Below, one piece after another: positions 36,406 through 49,037 of a DNA stretch of 64,000 nucleotides; position 1 is the first letter of the stretch; every line of letters begins with the position of its first letter. A program made the translations under genes and the position numbers. The stretch is from Planococcus citri. Its lineage: Eukaryota; Arthropoda; Insecta; Hemiptera; Pseudococcidae. The notes beneath the pieces are model-generated. The model was given only the letters and a program-made list of their open reading frames with translations. It was not told the DNA's origin and did not search any database. The stretch covers positions 46,128,001 through 46,192,000 of the forward strand of contig NC_088679.1 in assembly GCF_950023065.1 (NCBI RefSeq). The letters are read 5' to 3'.

Positions 36406-39179
36406 CCTTGGCCATAAAAGTCTCACCCCCCCCCCAACCCTTTAAAAACTGCTGACAAAGCAATTGATTAGGTAGTCAAAGTGGTAGTAGTCTATGCATT
36501 TCGGGCATTCGATTTTTTAAATTGAACTGAATTCTAGCATAACTTTTAGAGTTAAAGAAAAACTTTCTCTTCAAAATGCCAATAAGCTGAAAATTCAAAA
36601 AGTTCCTTGATTTAAAAAAATCAATTTTGAAATGTTTGGTTCTGAAGATCGATTTTGATACAACGTTTTGAAGACGAATAAAAAAAGTCCTACAACAAAA
36701 TGACTTGTTCTCAAAATTGAAGTCGTCATATTAAGTTAAGCTATGAAATTGTTGAAATTTTTTGGTCACTTGGAAGTTCAGACTTTCAGCTTCTTCTCTT
36801 TTGAAAATGACTATTTTATTTTCATTTTACATCATGTTTTTTGTTCTACATACAAGATCTTAAATAGGCTGAAGTTTGAAAAAACTTCACAATATTACCC
36901 TCAGTTACATTTTTCAAAATTTTCAGTCAATTTCTATAAATGAAGCCCGTTTCTTGAATTACTATATGTGCTATGCAAAGTTCCCACAAAATATATTATG
37001 TAGCTTCGTATTTACCTACTTAATGAAGCTTGAAAATAGCTGTCGATCTTGCGGTAAATGTCTATTGACACTTGAAGATTACCTGTAGGTACCTACATTG
37101 AAACTAATATGTATTTCCAATGAAAAAAAAAAGAGTTAATAGGTCGTCGCCTCGTCGTCAATCGAAAATTACGAGTACCGCGAAACAGCCTGATCGTAAT
37201 ATCGCACCATTTTGCAAATACTTGATCGAAGGATGTCGCGTGGTGTATGTAAATTGGTAACATCAAACTGACCATCAGACATTATGATTAGCAAATGGTA
37301 TAACCGTGAATCACGTTTATTGGCAATAATTTAACGTGTGCTATTCATAATATGAAAAATTGTAAACACAAGTACATACGTTTTTATGTTGGTCAATGTC
37401 ATCCGGCGATAATTTTCAAATATCGATTCGGTTGAATTATTTAAATACTTGGCGAAAAATTAATATAATGCAGTTTCCACAAAACCATCAGGCATCAGGG
37501 GCTTCGCGAAAAAAATTTTCCGATCCATTGTCCTCGCTCTTGGTACGTTCTTGGTTCGAAGGTTACACCGGCAATTCACCAGAAATGGAATTTCATACAT
37601 GACCGATTAAACTCGCCGGTGGTATAAGTATTTTGGAAAAATTCTTTCGTCGAAGCGACCGGCGACGTCAACATAGTACCTATACATAGAGGTAGTAGCT
37701 AAAATGGTACTTACACTACCCATACCAAGTAACCAGTTAAGTATAGCTGTATTCGAAGAATCGCCTTTTTCTTTTTTTTTTTCGAAACAAACTCACGTTT
37801 ATTTTGAGATAAACGATGAAATTTCCTGACGTTCGAGTATATTGACGAATTGACGAGTAATATTTAAAATTCATGTCGTACCTATGTCAGAAAATCCATA
37901 GACGAACGTGTCGCTGTACAATAGTAAGAATTAGCACGACTAATGCGAAATTATATTCCAGTCGGGTTACGCGTACTTACACCGTTATAAATTAAATTTA
38001 CAAACAAATTACCTAGCTACGATATACCAAAGACCATCTGCGAGTTCATAGAATAGAACAAATAAAAATCCTTCTTCTTCTAAGATATACTTACCATAAC
38101 AACTTCGCATCATACATCCGAACCATTTTATGGATGATATGGTTTTTATTTTTTTGCTGTTGTTTTAAGGAAGTACATAGGTACATTCATACGTACTGTA
38201 TTTGTACCTGTACGAGTTTATGCGAATTTATTGTTCTCTTCGAGGCGTGAAGAGTTTTCCGGCGACATATTCGAGCATAAATATCGTACTTAAAAGATTT
38301 ATCGTTGTTTATTCCAAAAACAATAAAAGGACCGAATGGAAAAAAATGTGTCGAAACTGACTCATCACGTGTAATAGGCACATAAATGTATCTCGGTTGT
38401 TATCAGTTAAAAGATGAATCAAATATTGCATATTTGTAAGCATACATACATAGATCTAGATACCTATACTTACTAACATTAAGATACCTCCTAAGTACAT
38501 TTTCAAGATACATGGCGCGTGGCGCCCTTTTTAATTACAATGTTTTCCTATTCGTTAGCCGAACACATATTTATATTTTCGTGTTACTATTTTTACTCAG
38601 ATTTGGGGGTTTCCAAAAAGTTGTCACAATTTTTTAAAAAGCTTGTACGTTGTGTAAAATTTTAATTTTTCTTCCTCTTAAATTCCTTTAAAAAATTTAT
38701 TATGCGTAAAAATTGGAAAAAAATTGATGAGTACCTTACCTATACCTTTTTTGGAATAATTTGAACTATCCAATCCATTCAGAGAATTTGAAAACTATTG
38801 TGGCATCATTTTGAACTTAATTGAAATTAATTGGAATATACGTACATGGTCATTTTCATCAATAAGAATTGAAATATCCAGCAAAAAAAATTGGGTCAAT
38901 TCAAAATTATCTACCTACATCCACAAAATAAAAAAAATCACGTAGAATGACTCTCATCATAATTTCTGATAACAAAGCAGATAAATGCTACTGGAGTTCT
39001 GGTTTGACTTGCGAATTTTTTGATAGGTATACAAAATCGCTATTCAAATAGGTGTTATGAATCTAGTAGAGCGAGCGAATCACAAATTTGTGAACACGAG
39101 CTGAAAAATGTAGGTATAGGTATTTTTTAACACACTAACAATTTGTAAATATATGCACTTTAAGGGTGGTTTGTGAAAA
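36406..39179. other. gene-free stretch
   Basis: No gene recognised. A run of ten C lies at 36426-36435. Confidence 0.5.
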
Positions 39180-39910
39180 AAATTCGAAAGATTTAGACCA
39201 AATTCAAAAGAGAAATTCATTCAGAGTGAAAGTCAATCAGAAAAATTTTTAATTCGAGAGGTGCCCCTTTGAGGAAAATAGGTAGGGGTTCTCAAAGAGG
39301 GTGCTGAATTTTCGAAAAAGTCGTGTTTTTTTACTGTAGCCCTTACCCAACCTGTTTTGGAAGAAATGTTCCAAAAAAAACACTATGTATTGAGATTCTG
39401 AGTCAACCTAGGCCATTGCCATCAAAATCCAAAACCATATTTTAAAGTTTTACTGATTAGTTGACATTTTCTGAAGCTGAGGAAATATTTTGGAATACAA
39501 TGATGCCAATTTTTTGGTCACTATCGCCAATTTCAAAAAACGAGAAAAATGATTAGTCGAAAACTTGTGCATTTTTTCGATTTTTAAATTGACATCTCTG
39601 TATTCCAAAATATTTCCTAGTTTCAAAAATTAGAAGAACATGTATTTTCAAAACAAAGTTATCTAAACTATGTAATTGATTTGTAAATTTTTAAATGCTC
39701 AGTGGAACCCAAAATGTAGTCTTGGATTTTGATGGCATGGCCCAAGTTGGATAGGGGCTAGAGCGGACAAATTATGATTTTTTCGAAAAGGCCCCCTTTT
39801 TGAGGATTTATATCTCCCCTACAAGCAGATCTCTGGTGCTCAAATTTTCTAGTGAGTGGCTCTCAACTCAAAATAAATGTCTCCGTTGAATGTGGTCAAA
39901 ATTCTTCATT
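39180..39910. mobile_element. foldback element, family B
   Basis: Self-complementary around about 39550. The inner arms GAAATATTTTGGAATACA (about 39482) and TGTATTCCAAAATATTTCC (about 39599) are inverted copies. Moving out, a GGCCATTGCCATCAAAATCC block near 39412 pairs with a TTTTGATGGCATGGCCC block near 39727. The outer parts (TTTTCGAAAAAGTCG near 39311; TTTTTTCGAAAAGGCC near 39777) also pair, as do the ends (AGACCAAATTC on the left; GAATGTGGTCAAAATTC on the right). No coding capacity. Related copies lie at 7050-7215 and 56710-57345. Confidence 0.65.
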
Positions 39911-42440
39911 TTCGCGATTTCTGGATATTTCCTGTACCCTAAAAAACGTCTCACTGAATCAGTTACAGGAGCTTCAGCTTAAAAGTGTCTACAACCGATT
40001 CTAAAGGAGGAGGATCGAGTTTACTGCAGTGACCAATTTACAGATTTTTATTTCGATGATTTTACTCTTTTTGCAAACAATTTGAAACATACTTAAATGT
40101 GCAAGAGTAGTAAATTTTCAAATTCATCTCAAAAAAAGTTGACGAATCGCAGAGGTTGTCTTGTGTCTGTAAGAAGTCAAATTTCGGTCCCGATGAGCAA
40201 AATTACTCGAATTGTGGAAATAATTGTATGGCACAGTAAAAATTTCACCAAATGGATGTCAAAATCACCAAATCTAAATACAGAAGGAGACCTTTAAACT
40301 TTTGTGTAGCCCAAGAGCTCTAACCGCAGCGTTTCTCAGATTTTTACTTTCTTCCATGTCTCATTAAAATAAATGCATTTTTAAGACTTGGTAAAAAAAA
40401 TGTTCAGTTTTTAACCCACCCCCCCCCTCCCTCCAAAAATATGTATCACTCTTTTTCATTAGAAGGTGATCAGCCGTTCAAAAATGATTGGGCTCTAGAG
40501 ACGTTTTAAATGCTTGAAAAATGGAGCCATAACTAAAATTCTTTCGAGTGATTTTTAACTTAAAATAAAAGTCTAGGAACTTTGAATTCAGTCCGAATCT
40601 TCTGATTTTTTTTTCGCAATCCATCCTCATAGGCTCTGTACGTGCATCTTAATTTCAACTATGTACAAAATTTGCAGTCATCCCTTTCACCCTTTGTTCC
40701 TATTCACCTTCTTTTTGGCTTTTGAAAGCTTACTTATCTTTCTCTCCTTATCAATAGAAGAGTTGGATGTGGTAGGTATCCTAACACAGCCCATTACGAC
40801 TTTCTTAATGAAAAAACAGACATTTTGAATCTATTGGCGTAGAAATTACAATTAAGTAAGTTCATAATTGATTAAATAAATAGTTTAATCAGCGATCAGC
40901 GTAATGATGTTTGTTTACCAGAGGGACGGATGTAATGCCTGTGTGAATATTACAATTATACAATTACCGCTGTATCAGTAATTTGCGATACCTATTTAAT
41001 TACTAGAAACTTCGATTTTATTGCCAACTTTATTGTATTCTGCAATATACAATTCGAAAAATACCTGCAGCTTAAAAATTTTTATTAATATGAATCACTT
41101 TCGAGCTAAGAATAGTTTTACGACGAGATCTTATCGGGAAAAATAGACGACATAAGCAGCCTTATGTATAGATTTCAAAAGTGATCTTATTCTAGACAAT
41201 TTATCATAGAAAATACAATTTTCTCTTGGCTGGGGCTAATGTTACAAAATATGTTCTGATGAACTGGCCAATGTTGTTGCTCTAACCTTATTTCTAAATA
41301 ATAAACATTGATATCCACCTTATACATACGAGTATGTGTGCGTTGAAGAGATTGAATCTTTCAGTATAGTAGGTAGGTATAGTGTATACACACATAAGAT
41401 CTCGTGTAGGTTAAATGACACCGCAAATATTAGAACAAGAAACGTGACAGAATTTAATGATTTGTAAATAATTGCACCTCGTACCGCCAACTATTCGCCA
41501 ACTTAATGGTTGCCAAATTTGTAATTCGAAACAACAGAAGCTATAGTCAGTACGTAACGTATCACAAAATGAATAATACAATAATAATGAGCTGTCAGCA
41601 GTACAAGACGGTCGTTAATTATTGCATTTTAAATTTACAAGACTATATACTTGTAGCAATTGTCGTTTCTTCACACTGTGGTGACTAATCGTACTTATAT
41701 GTATATATGTTATTCTGACTGAGTATCTCAAAATCAAGGAAAAATCTCCGGTACTTACACATGAGAATCATTGAAACTCAAAGAAAAGGAAAAAATTAGT
41801 ATCCATTATAACGAGTTACTCTAGTATATGGGGTTTTTTCTTATCTATGCTGGAAATGGATAACTCTAACTGGACAGTATATATACTCGTATTTCGAATA
41901 AACGGAAGAACAACTTATCTGCATAAGTTATAGATTGCGATTTACTTACTTGAAAACGGCAAATAACCAGTTTCTCTAAATATCCAAACACCACCTCATC
42001 GCTTCTTCGTACGCTTCGGATGTTTCATTAATTACATAGCTATGAAATGCGAACAGCTAGGCAATGGGTAGTTAGGTACCTAGGAGAAGTCAGATCATGT
42101 TAATCCTACCTTTACCAATAGTACCTAATACCAAATTCTGCATACAGAATTAATTTCAAATATCAAGACGTGGCCTTTTCATATATGCGAAGGTGGTGCC
42201 CTTACAGGTCATCAGCTTCACTATACCTACCTATTCGATGCGCCATGTTTTGTATTCAGGAAAAATACGCCAAATAATAAAATTTCAGCACGTTGAATAT
42301 TATCATGCATAGAAATCACTTCTCCTATGTTCCTACTTCCTCATTGTTGTTGTATTTTAGTGCTATGTAACTTCATATCACAGTATTGCTCAATCTATCG
42401 TGGATACTTAATATCCCTTAAGCGATGACTTATTTTTATG
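39911..42440. other. gene-free stretch
   Basis: No gene recognised. A C-rich tract lies at about 40415-40434. Confidence 0.5.
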
Positions 42441-42663
42441 CTGACATCGCTGAGGAAACCTCCGGGTTTGACCCGGAGGTTTCCTCAGTGATGTCAGCAC
42501 GTAAAATTAATGTACTGACATCACTGAGGAAACCTCCGGGTTATGTTAAGTTAACGAATATAATTAAAATACTGACATCACTGAGGAAACCTCCGGGTGC
42601 TGACATGGACCCGGAGGTTTCCTCAGTGAAGTCAGCGCCCGGAGGTTTCCTCAGTGATGTCAG
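42441..42663. repeat. six-copy 26-bp inverted module array
   Basis: A 26-bp module (CTGACATC...CTGAGGAAACCTCCGGG) occurs six times: plus at 42441-42466, minus at 42472-42497, plus at 42515-42540, plus at 42572-42597, minus at 42610-42635, minus at 42638-42663. Copies differ by at most one or two bases. Gaps are 5, 17, 31, 12 and 2 bp. Copies 1 and 2 form a hairpin with a 5-base loop. Copies 3 and 4 pair with 6 and 5 as a nested foldback. The block is much more GC-rich than its surroundings. It is not a CRISPR array, since orientation alternates and spacers are tiny. It may be a stacked inverted-repeat transposon end or a structural DNA/RNA element. Confidence 0.85.
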
Positions 42664-44714
42664 TTCTCGAGGGTTATTAATATAAATTGCAATTGCAAGT
42701 TCTATTGAGAGTTACAGAGTTGCGTTTTTCATGTCGCAAAATCATCTATGAAAGATTTTTCCATCACAGTTTTCCCATTAAAAGTTTAATTTTATCAACT
42801 ACCTATCAGATGTACCTATTGGAATCTTAATCATAAAGCTTTTCTCATAGGGCTACTCAATCAGTGACTGATTAAGATTTTGAATGTAGATGTTGAGAGG
42901 GGAGAGGAACCCGATGCTGTTATACATGTACCTGTGGATCTATTCGAAAGGTTTACTTCTGGCATCCTTTTTATTTGCCAATCTGTATTGATCTTTTTTT
43001 TTTTATATAAATCGACGAAGTTTAGCAATTGCGAATTCGATTTTCGAGTCGTAAATGCACAAATTTTTATTACTTCAAAAATTCAAATACCTATACCTGC
43101 CTTATCTGTCGGTATTCTATTCATCGCAGATTTTTAATCATCCAAAATATACATGGTGCGTGAAACATTAAACACGAAATTAAAATAAATGAGCTGCATT
43201 ATGAAGGAATGTTTATAGCGTGGTACTCAAATATTCAATATTTCAATCATGCTAAATGGTGTGTAATACCGCGCATACGATCCGTGAAGTATTTATCTAA
43301 GGTGATTCTAGCTTCATCCGTCGCACTTATTCGTTCTTTATTGAATTTAAAATTTGATAAGCTCATATACATGTACATATATTCGTGCAGAGTCAAGTGT
43401 TTAGTTTGTGATTTTTCTTAGAAAATATATCTTATAAAAATCTGTGAATCACAGTATAATGAGAAAAAAAATTGTTTCGAATTAAAACACTTACACATTA
43501 AATCACAATGGAACAGTCAGAAGTGACAGTCGTCGATCAGAAATCACAATGTAGATAACTTCGGATATGGCACACGTACCTATACTTATTTAGTTTTTCA
43601 CTTATTGATAAATTAAAATGAAAGGATGGTTTTTGGCAAAATTTTTAAAGACAGAAAATGGCGCTTGCCAGAAAAGTCAACCTCTAAAATTAAAGGGGCT
43701 AAAATAATAATTAAAAAGTTGAAAAATTCGAATCAAAAAATTGATAAATTTCAGAGCAGCCAAGAATTTAGCTTTTATTTACTTTCAAGACGTTCCATTC
43801 GAGAATCTGTTAATAGTAGGTACCTATATATGTAGTTGTTTTCTAAAATGCTTCTTTTTTCGAGACCTGATTTATAAAAAACTATCAAGTTTCTCTCAGA
43901 AACTTTTTTCTCTGCTAGTAAAAGATAAATGATCATAAAAAGGCATTCAATTTTTTTTTCGTAAAAAAATTATTTAATTACATAGGTACTTAATTATGTA
44001 ATCGCTTTTTTTTTGGATTTTTTGCAGTTTTGCTTAAAACTTTAAATTCGAATTAGCTGTGCCACAGAACTGCGAAAATTTTCTCAGTTTCTTACGAACT
44101 TCATCATGACGAGCCACAAAAACATACCTAATACAGTGCTGAAAAAATAGGAAATTGTAGCTATTATTGAAGGAACTTTTTGATCATCCAGTCACCGATT
44201 CTGCTCGTTTATGGTATTTGCCAGAGGAGGAAGGTCCATAACGTAGTTTATCAAAAAAATTCAGCCTTCCAATAGAAAAGTTAAGAATCCTACAAGGCTT
44301 TGAATTTTTCCATGTTGCTCAAGAATTGAGGGATTTGTTTGAAAAAACGTACCAATGTCGAAAAATCAAATTTTACTGGAACCTAAAATAACATTAAGTA
44401 CCCCAATCAATACAAAAAAATTATTTTTTGAATATTTTCAGTTTCACTGCAACAACGTTGACTTTGGTGGGTTTTTAACAAATCAGTCAAAATGCGTTAG
44501 AACTTCAAAAATTTGAAAGAATTAACGGAAACATGTTTTTTTTTTGAAAACATCAGGTAGATAAGGTATAATTGGAAAAAGTTGAAACCCACTTTAAATA
44601 TGAGTGAAAAATATTCATGTTGAGGAATTAAACTTTTCAATACTTGTCCTAACTGTAGGTACTTAACTACTTATTACATTTTGAGATCCACTTTAGACTT
44701 AGTTAGGTGAAAAA
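42664..44714. other. gene-free stretch
   Basis: No gene recognised; only short low-complexity open frames. Confidence 0.5.
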
Positions 44715-45025
44715 AGTGAATTTTTGGGGGTCTCAATTTTTAAAAAAAATTGATTACCAAAATCTCAAAAAGTGCGATTGGAAAAATTCAACTCAGAAAA
44801 TTTTCTTTTAAATTTTAAGGGCCACTTTCGACGTGAAAGAAAAAAAAGGTCATGTTTGAAGGAAAAAAATCAGGACTCTATTAATTTCTCACTCTTGTTA
44901 AAAGTGGCCCTTAAATTATGGTGATAGTTTCTATAAAGACCCAAATTCCTAAAGTTGCAGTTATCAATTTTGCACGTCTTAAACCTTATTTTTTTCAATT
45001 GGGCCCTCAAAAAATACTTTTTCCC
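44715..45025. repeat. possible diverged foldback repeat
   Basis: AAGGGCCACTTT (about 44817-44828) and AAAGTGGCCCTTAAATT (about 44901-44917) are inverted copies around 44865, and weaker complementarity continues outward. Diverged; the limits are uncertain. Confidence 0.35.
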
Positions 45026-46880
45026 CTGGTTATATTAAAATTGGATTTCCAATCGTAATTGAAAGTTGAAATGTGACCATTGTGCTCAGAATACCAGAAG
45101 CAATTTTTAATAACCAACTACATATTTGATATTTTACTTGCATATACCTATTATATTTCTGCAATTTTTGGAATTTTGTGACAAATTCAATCAACTGAGC
45201 AGTCTGGGTAGTTGAAATTTATTTTCTGAGCTACCCTATGAAATCCTATGCTGGAACTAGCAAGTTGAAAAAAATCGATGACCGAGTGTTGAAGAGGCAC
45301 TTTTTTCAAGGAAACCAAATTTCAAGTTGAGGAATGGTAAAAAAAAAGTCGAGAAACTGACCCAAAATTGAAGCAGAACTGCCTATCACTGTAGTATAAT
45401 CAATCTAGTTACTCACATATTTTTTCAAAAAAAAAATTTCTTGAAATGAGATTGGCTCATCTCAGTTTGTCTAGTGTAGGTATGTGGTTTCTAAAATCGA
45501 TTAAAACACCGGTATTGTAATTAAGACCAATGAAACAAACTGAATATTGGACTAACGTATTGAATCAACACGAGCTCAACTTCTCAACTTGATATCTACT
45601 AAAAATCGATGCATTCACGACTAGGTACATGATTGCTATTCGACCAGCTGAGCAAAAAAATCATACAAGTTCACTCGCACGAATCAACAGAGTGGTTTTA
45701 AAAACACGTTTCTTTATCGATAAACTATAATAAAATCGTTCAAAATTGGCAATATTTTCGCTACATCAGCCAAATTGGTGCATATATTTCACGCTGAGAA
45801 GAAAAATATGCATCGATCTAGTCGTCTTGCATCAACACCCTTGCAAGCGATGAAATGACGCGACGGCGACCAACGGCGACGCTTCGAGTGTAAAACCAGA
45901 AAAAATCACGATTGCAGGTACACGATCAGCGATGCATTACTCGACAGTCGACACCTAACATCGTTTTATTCGATAGCTAGTTTCACCAAAAAAAAAACAT
46001 TAAGATATTCGCGTGTGTGAAATGATTAACCATACAAACAAACCGCGACCGGTAACGCACACGGAATATTAATTATATCAAGCGTAAAACCACTCTTTGA
46101 ACACGAACAACTGAAAGGATTTTTTTGACGAAGACGGAGACACTTTCACTCGCATAAACTGTGTAATGACGCGCAGGATCAACGCCGTAATTATATATAT
46201 AGGTAGTACCTACCTCTACCTATGCGATCATTTCTCTCGAGTAGACAAAATAGACTTATTCTATAGGTACCTACAATGTAATACACCTGCCCATGTATTT
46301 CAAAATATTGCTGTGCCGTATTACTCGACGCGACGCAGCACTGAGCCGATGAGCACAGTTTTTCGAAGCATGTGACTCAATGTTTCCGGATAGTGGTCAT
46401 CGTTGCCGTCTGTCAAGTAGTTATTATAAAGATATCAACTCCAAATAATCAACTAGTCCTTGGACGATTCGAGCGGTATAACAAAGTTAACAAATTAATG
46501 TTCCGAAAAAATTACTAAAATTTCAAGAACCACTGTACGAAGAAAGGTCATGTTGACGATACGTGAACTATATTACACATTATATGAACCTAACGTATAC
46601 AATGTAGGTATTGTACGAGTATTATTTAGGTAGGTAGGTATGTAATGTACGTATAACAACTATACGTACGTTTGGAAAAATCTGGTCAATTTGTGTTCGA
46701 AACGGGGTTGAGGTCTCGTCCAAAAATTAGTATCAACAAAAACAAAAAAAAAAAGAAGAAACCTCGCCGCGATTTTGGCGCGTAAATAATCCAAGATCGT
46801 AGCTTTTATTACGATGATGTAATTTACGTAATCGTTTTCTTGTATCACGTATCGTGCAAATTAAACAAATATATAGGTGT
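45026..46880. other. gene-free stretch with scattered CpG
   Basis: No exon recognised. About 45840-45900 is CpG-richer (GACGCGACGGCGACCAACGG), which may be regulatory, but there is no supporting exon. Confidence 0.4.
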
Positions 46881-47060
46881 GAAAATATGGCGGCAGAATC
46901 CGGCATCGACATCGGGAGCGCCGCAGATCACAATACGACTAACGACTAAGACTAAATATTGAAGATGAAGGTCGTAGTAAATCTTTTTGACTCGAGAAGT
47001 CGTCTGAGCGACGCTTTGGTCGCCGTCGTCGCGACATCGACATCGACTCGGGTATTTTGA
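46881..47060. promoter_or_regulatory. CpG-richer block, regulatory or short exon
   Basis: GC- and CpG-rich against an AT-rich background, with ATCGACATCG-type repeats. An ATG at 46887 opens a 20-codon frame (MAAESGIDIGSAADHNTTND). No family is recognised and no splice context is clear, so a promoter-like block is as likely as a small coding exon. Confidence 0.25.
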
Positions 47061-47240
47061 AATACTCGACATCTCTTTCATAGTTTTTTTTTATTAACGC
47101 ATATAGGTAAATGATTATTCCAGAGTACGAGATCAATTAGTCGACAAACGTACGTAATATGTGTGAAACGAATTCTCGGTAGCTGTTTGCTGCAGGTCAA
47201 CGAGTCATAGGGTCAGAATTATAATTCCAAGGTATACCCA
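47061..47240. other. unassigned stretch
   Basis: Nothing recognised. Confidence 0.4.
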
Positions 47241-47640
47241 TTGTGAAGACACGCCAAGGATAAGTTGACGCGAGACCGCGTGTATTTTCTTTTGAATTGG
47301 AAAAATCATAACTGCGCTTTTGTTTGTAATTAATTGCTACTCGGCGACGACCGACGACAAGTAAATCCCCCACAGTTTACAAGCTTGGCGAGTTCCATCT
47401 GTGCTGTGTATGGTCTATGTGCATTCTGTTCTGCCTTCTGCCGCCATCGAACTTGTTGCCGATGGTGAATGCTGACGCAGCGCCAGCGCCAGCGCGCCAT
47501 CCATCTCACGTTTTATTTACTTTTTTGACCGAATATGTAGTGACAGTGAAAGATCGTTTTGTATAACAGCTGTCGAGTGGTGAAGCGAGATCGCGTCCGT
47601 GGCAATTATTCAAACATTGAAGAATGCCCGTTAAAATTTA
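47241..47640. promoter_or_regulatory. CpG-richer block, possible promoter
   Basis: Contains CGCAGCGCCAGCGCCAGCGC (47476-47495), a short (GCGCCA) repeat, and CGAGATCGCGTCCGTGG near 47586. Unusually GC-rich for this window. No associated coding exon is visible, so promoter function is only a guess. Confidence 0.25.
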
Positions 47641-48769
47641 CTATATTTTTCGAGTAGGTAATCTAACACTGTGTGACTTGAGAATGGATCGCAAATGAAC
47701 CGGATGCATGCGAATTTTTTTTTTTTGGTGGCGTATTGTTGTACATGGTAGAGTTCGAAAATGAACGAAAAAGTTCGTCGAATAAAGCTTGAGGTTGTTT
47801 ACGTTGAGAAATTCTTGAGATAATTTGTTTTTACTTCGTGAATTTTTTCCAATTGTGCATGAATGAAGTGTAGGTATCATCCAAAAAAGTAGGGTATCTA
47901 CCAAATCAGTGGTATGTTGTATACTCTTTAAAAAAAAGAACAGAGAGAACCACTTTTTTGAAATTTTTTGCAATGGCCATTGCTTCCAGGACCTACTTAT
48001 AGTTTTGAATTGCAGGAAACTGAGGAAACACCACCAGGAACATTTTTTCCTATTTCAAAAATTTCTCAGGAGCATCACCATGCACCACTGGCATTACCAC
48101 GTTATTTAATCTCAAATAGTTTGGTACTTTGGCCAAAAGTTATGGGGTCCATTAGCGAAAAATACGAGAAGAAATATGATGCATCGTAAAATATCTCCGG
48201 AACTAAAATTGTGAAAAAATTCCAAATGTTCTGTTATCTTACTCTTATCAATTTTTTATAAATATTTTTTTTCATTGTAAATAAAAAAAATCAGAAGGGT
48301 CAATAAACCTGAAAAGGATGTCTGTCTCTCAGTCTTAAAAATTCATGCTGCATGCGTTATTCAGTGTTCGCCAGTTACAGACTTTATTTTAACAAATGAT
48401 GGACTGACCTTCTTTTCAGAATGTCCAGTTTTTCTCTCATCAACTTGTAAGTTAGTTGAAAAAAAAAATCTCCAATAGCGGATTGGTGGGCGTCAAGCGA
48501 AGAGGACAATTGTCTGTCAATCCCCATAATTCTTCCATAAAGCCAGTCACGAATTCTGAAAAAAAAACAAAAAAAAAGGTAAGAAGTGCATCATTCAGAG
48601 CCAGGGATGAACCAGCTCTTCAGTCAATTCCACTCATTTTCGAGAGAGTTGAAATAGGCGAACTTACTCTTTTAAAACTCTTTTTGAAAAGTTCGATTAT
48701 TTTTAAATTTTGTTTTCAACTGTTTTGCCCCATTTTTAAAAAACAAGCGTGTGGATTACCAAAGATAAA
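47641..48769. other. unassigned stretch
   Basis: Contains the possible exon at 48016-48189. Otherwise short open frames without recognisable domains. Confidence 0.4.
48016..48189 (+). CDS. possible terminal exon or decayed coding fragment, unknown
   Basis: After an acceptor-like TTGAATTGCAG there is an open frame starting ETEETPPGTFFPISK and ending KYEKKYDAS with a TAA stop, about 57 codons. The middle reads HAPLALPRYLISNSLVLWPK. Composition is more protein-like than neighbouring frames. I recognise no family, no upstream exon can be assigned, and a chance frame or transposon relic is equally possible. Confidence 0.2.
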   Translation, partial: ETEETPPGTFFPISKISQEHHHAPLALPRYLISNSLVLWPKVMGSISEKYEKKYDAS

Positions 48770-49037
48770 TTGAAGCATATGTTTCCAAAACGCACCGTCG
48801 CACCAAGTCCATTTTCAAAGATTCTGAGATTGCAAGGCCATCTAGCATAAAGTTGCGGCCCAAAATGGCTGATTTTTTTATATGTTGTGCCCAAGGGTCT
48901 TGGCTACAACATATCAAAAAATCAGCCAATTTGGGACATTTCTACGTTTCCAAATTGTACTCGTAGTAAGTACCATGAATTTCTTATCAATATTTTTTTG
49001 GATTTAGTGCGTTTTGGAAACATAAATGCTTCAATTA
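48770..49037. mobile_element. palindromic MITE-like element
   Basis: Terminal repeats ATTGAAGCATATGTTTCC then AAAACGCAC (about 48770-48796) and GTGCGTTTTGGAAACATAAA then TGCTTCAAT (about 49009-49037) are inverted copies with a small indel. Inside, a CCCAAAATGGCTGATTTTTT block running into ATATGTTG (about 48860-48889) and CAACATATCAAAAAATCAGC (about 48907-48926) pair around a short loop. The whole unit can fold into an imperfect hairpin. No coding capacity. Confidence 0.65.

Noticed and set aside
42441..42663. CRISPR-like repeat array
   Set aside because: Repeats alternate in orientation, spacers are 2 to 31 bp and irregular, and the DNA is from an animal.
46845..47136. Minus-strand open frames over the CpG-rich block
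   Set aside because: No domain and no splice or start context; composition explained by the GC-rich patch.
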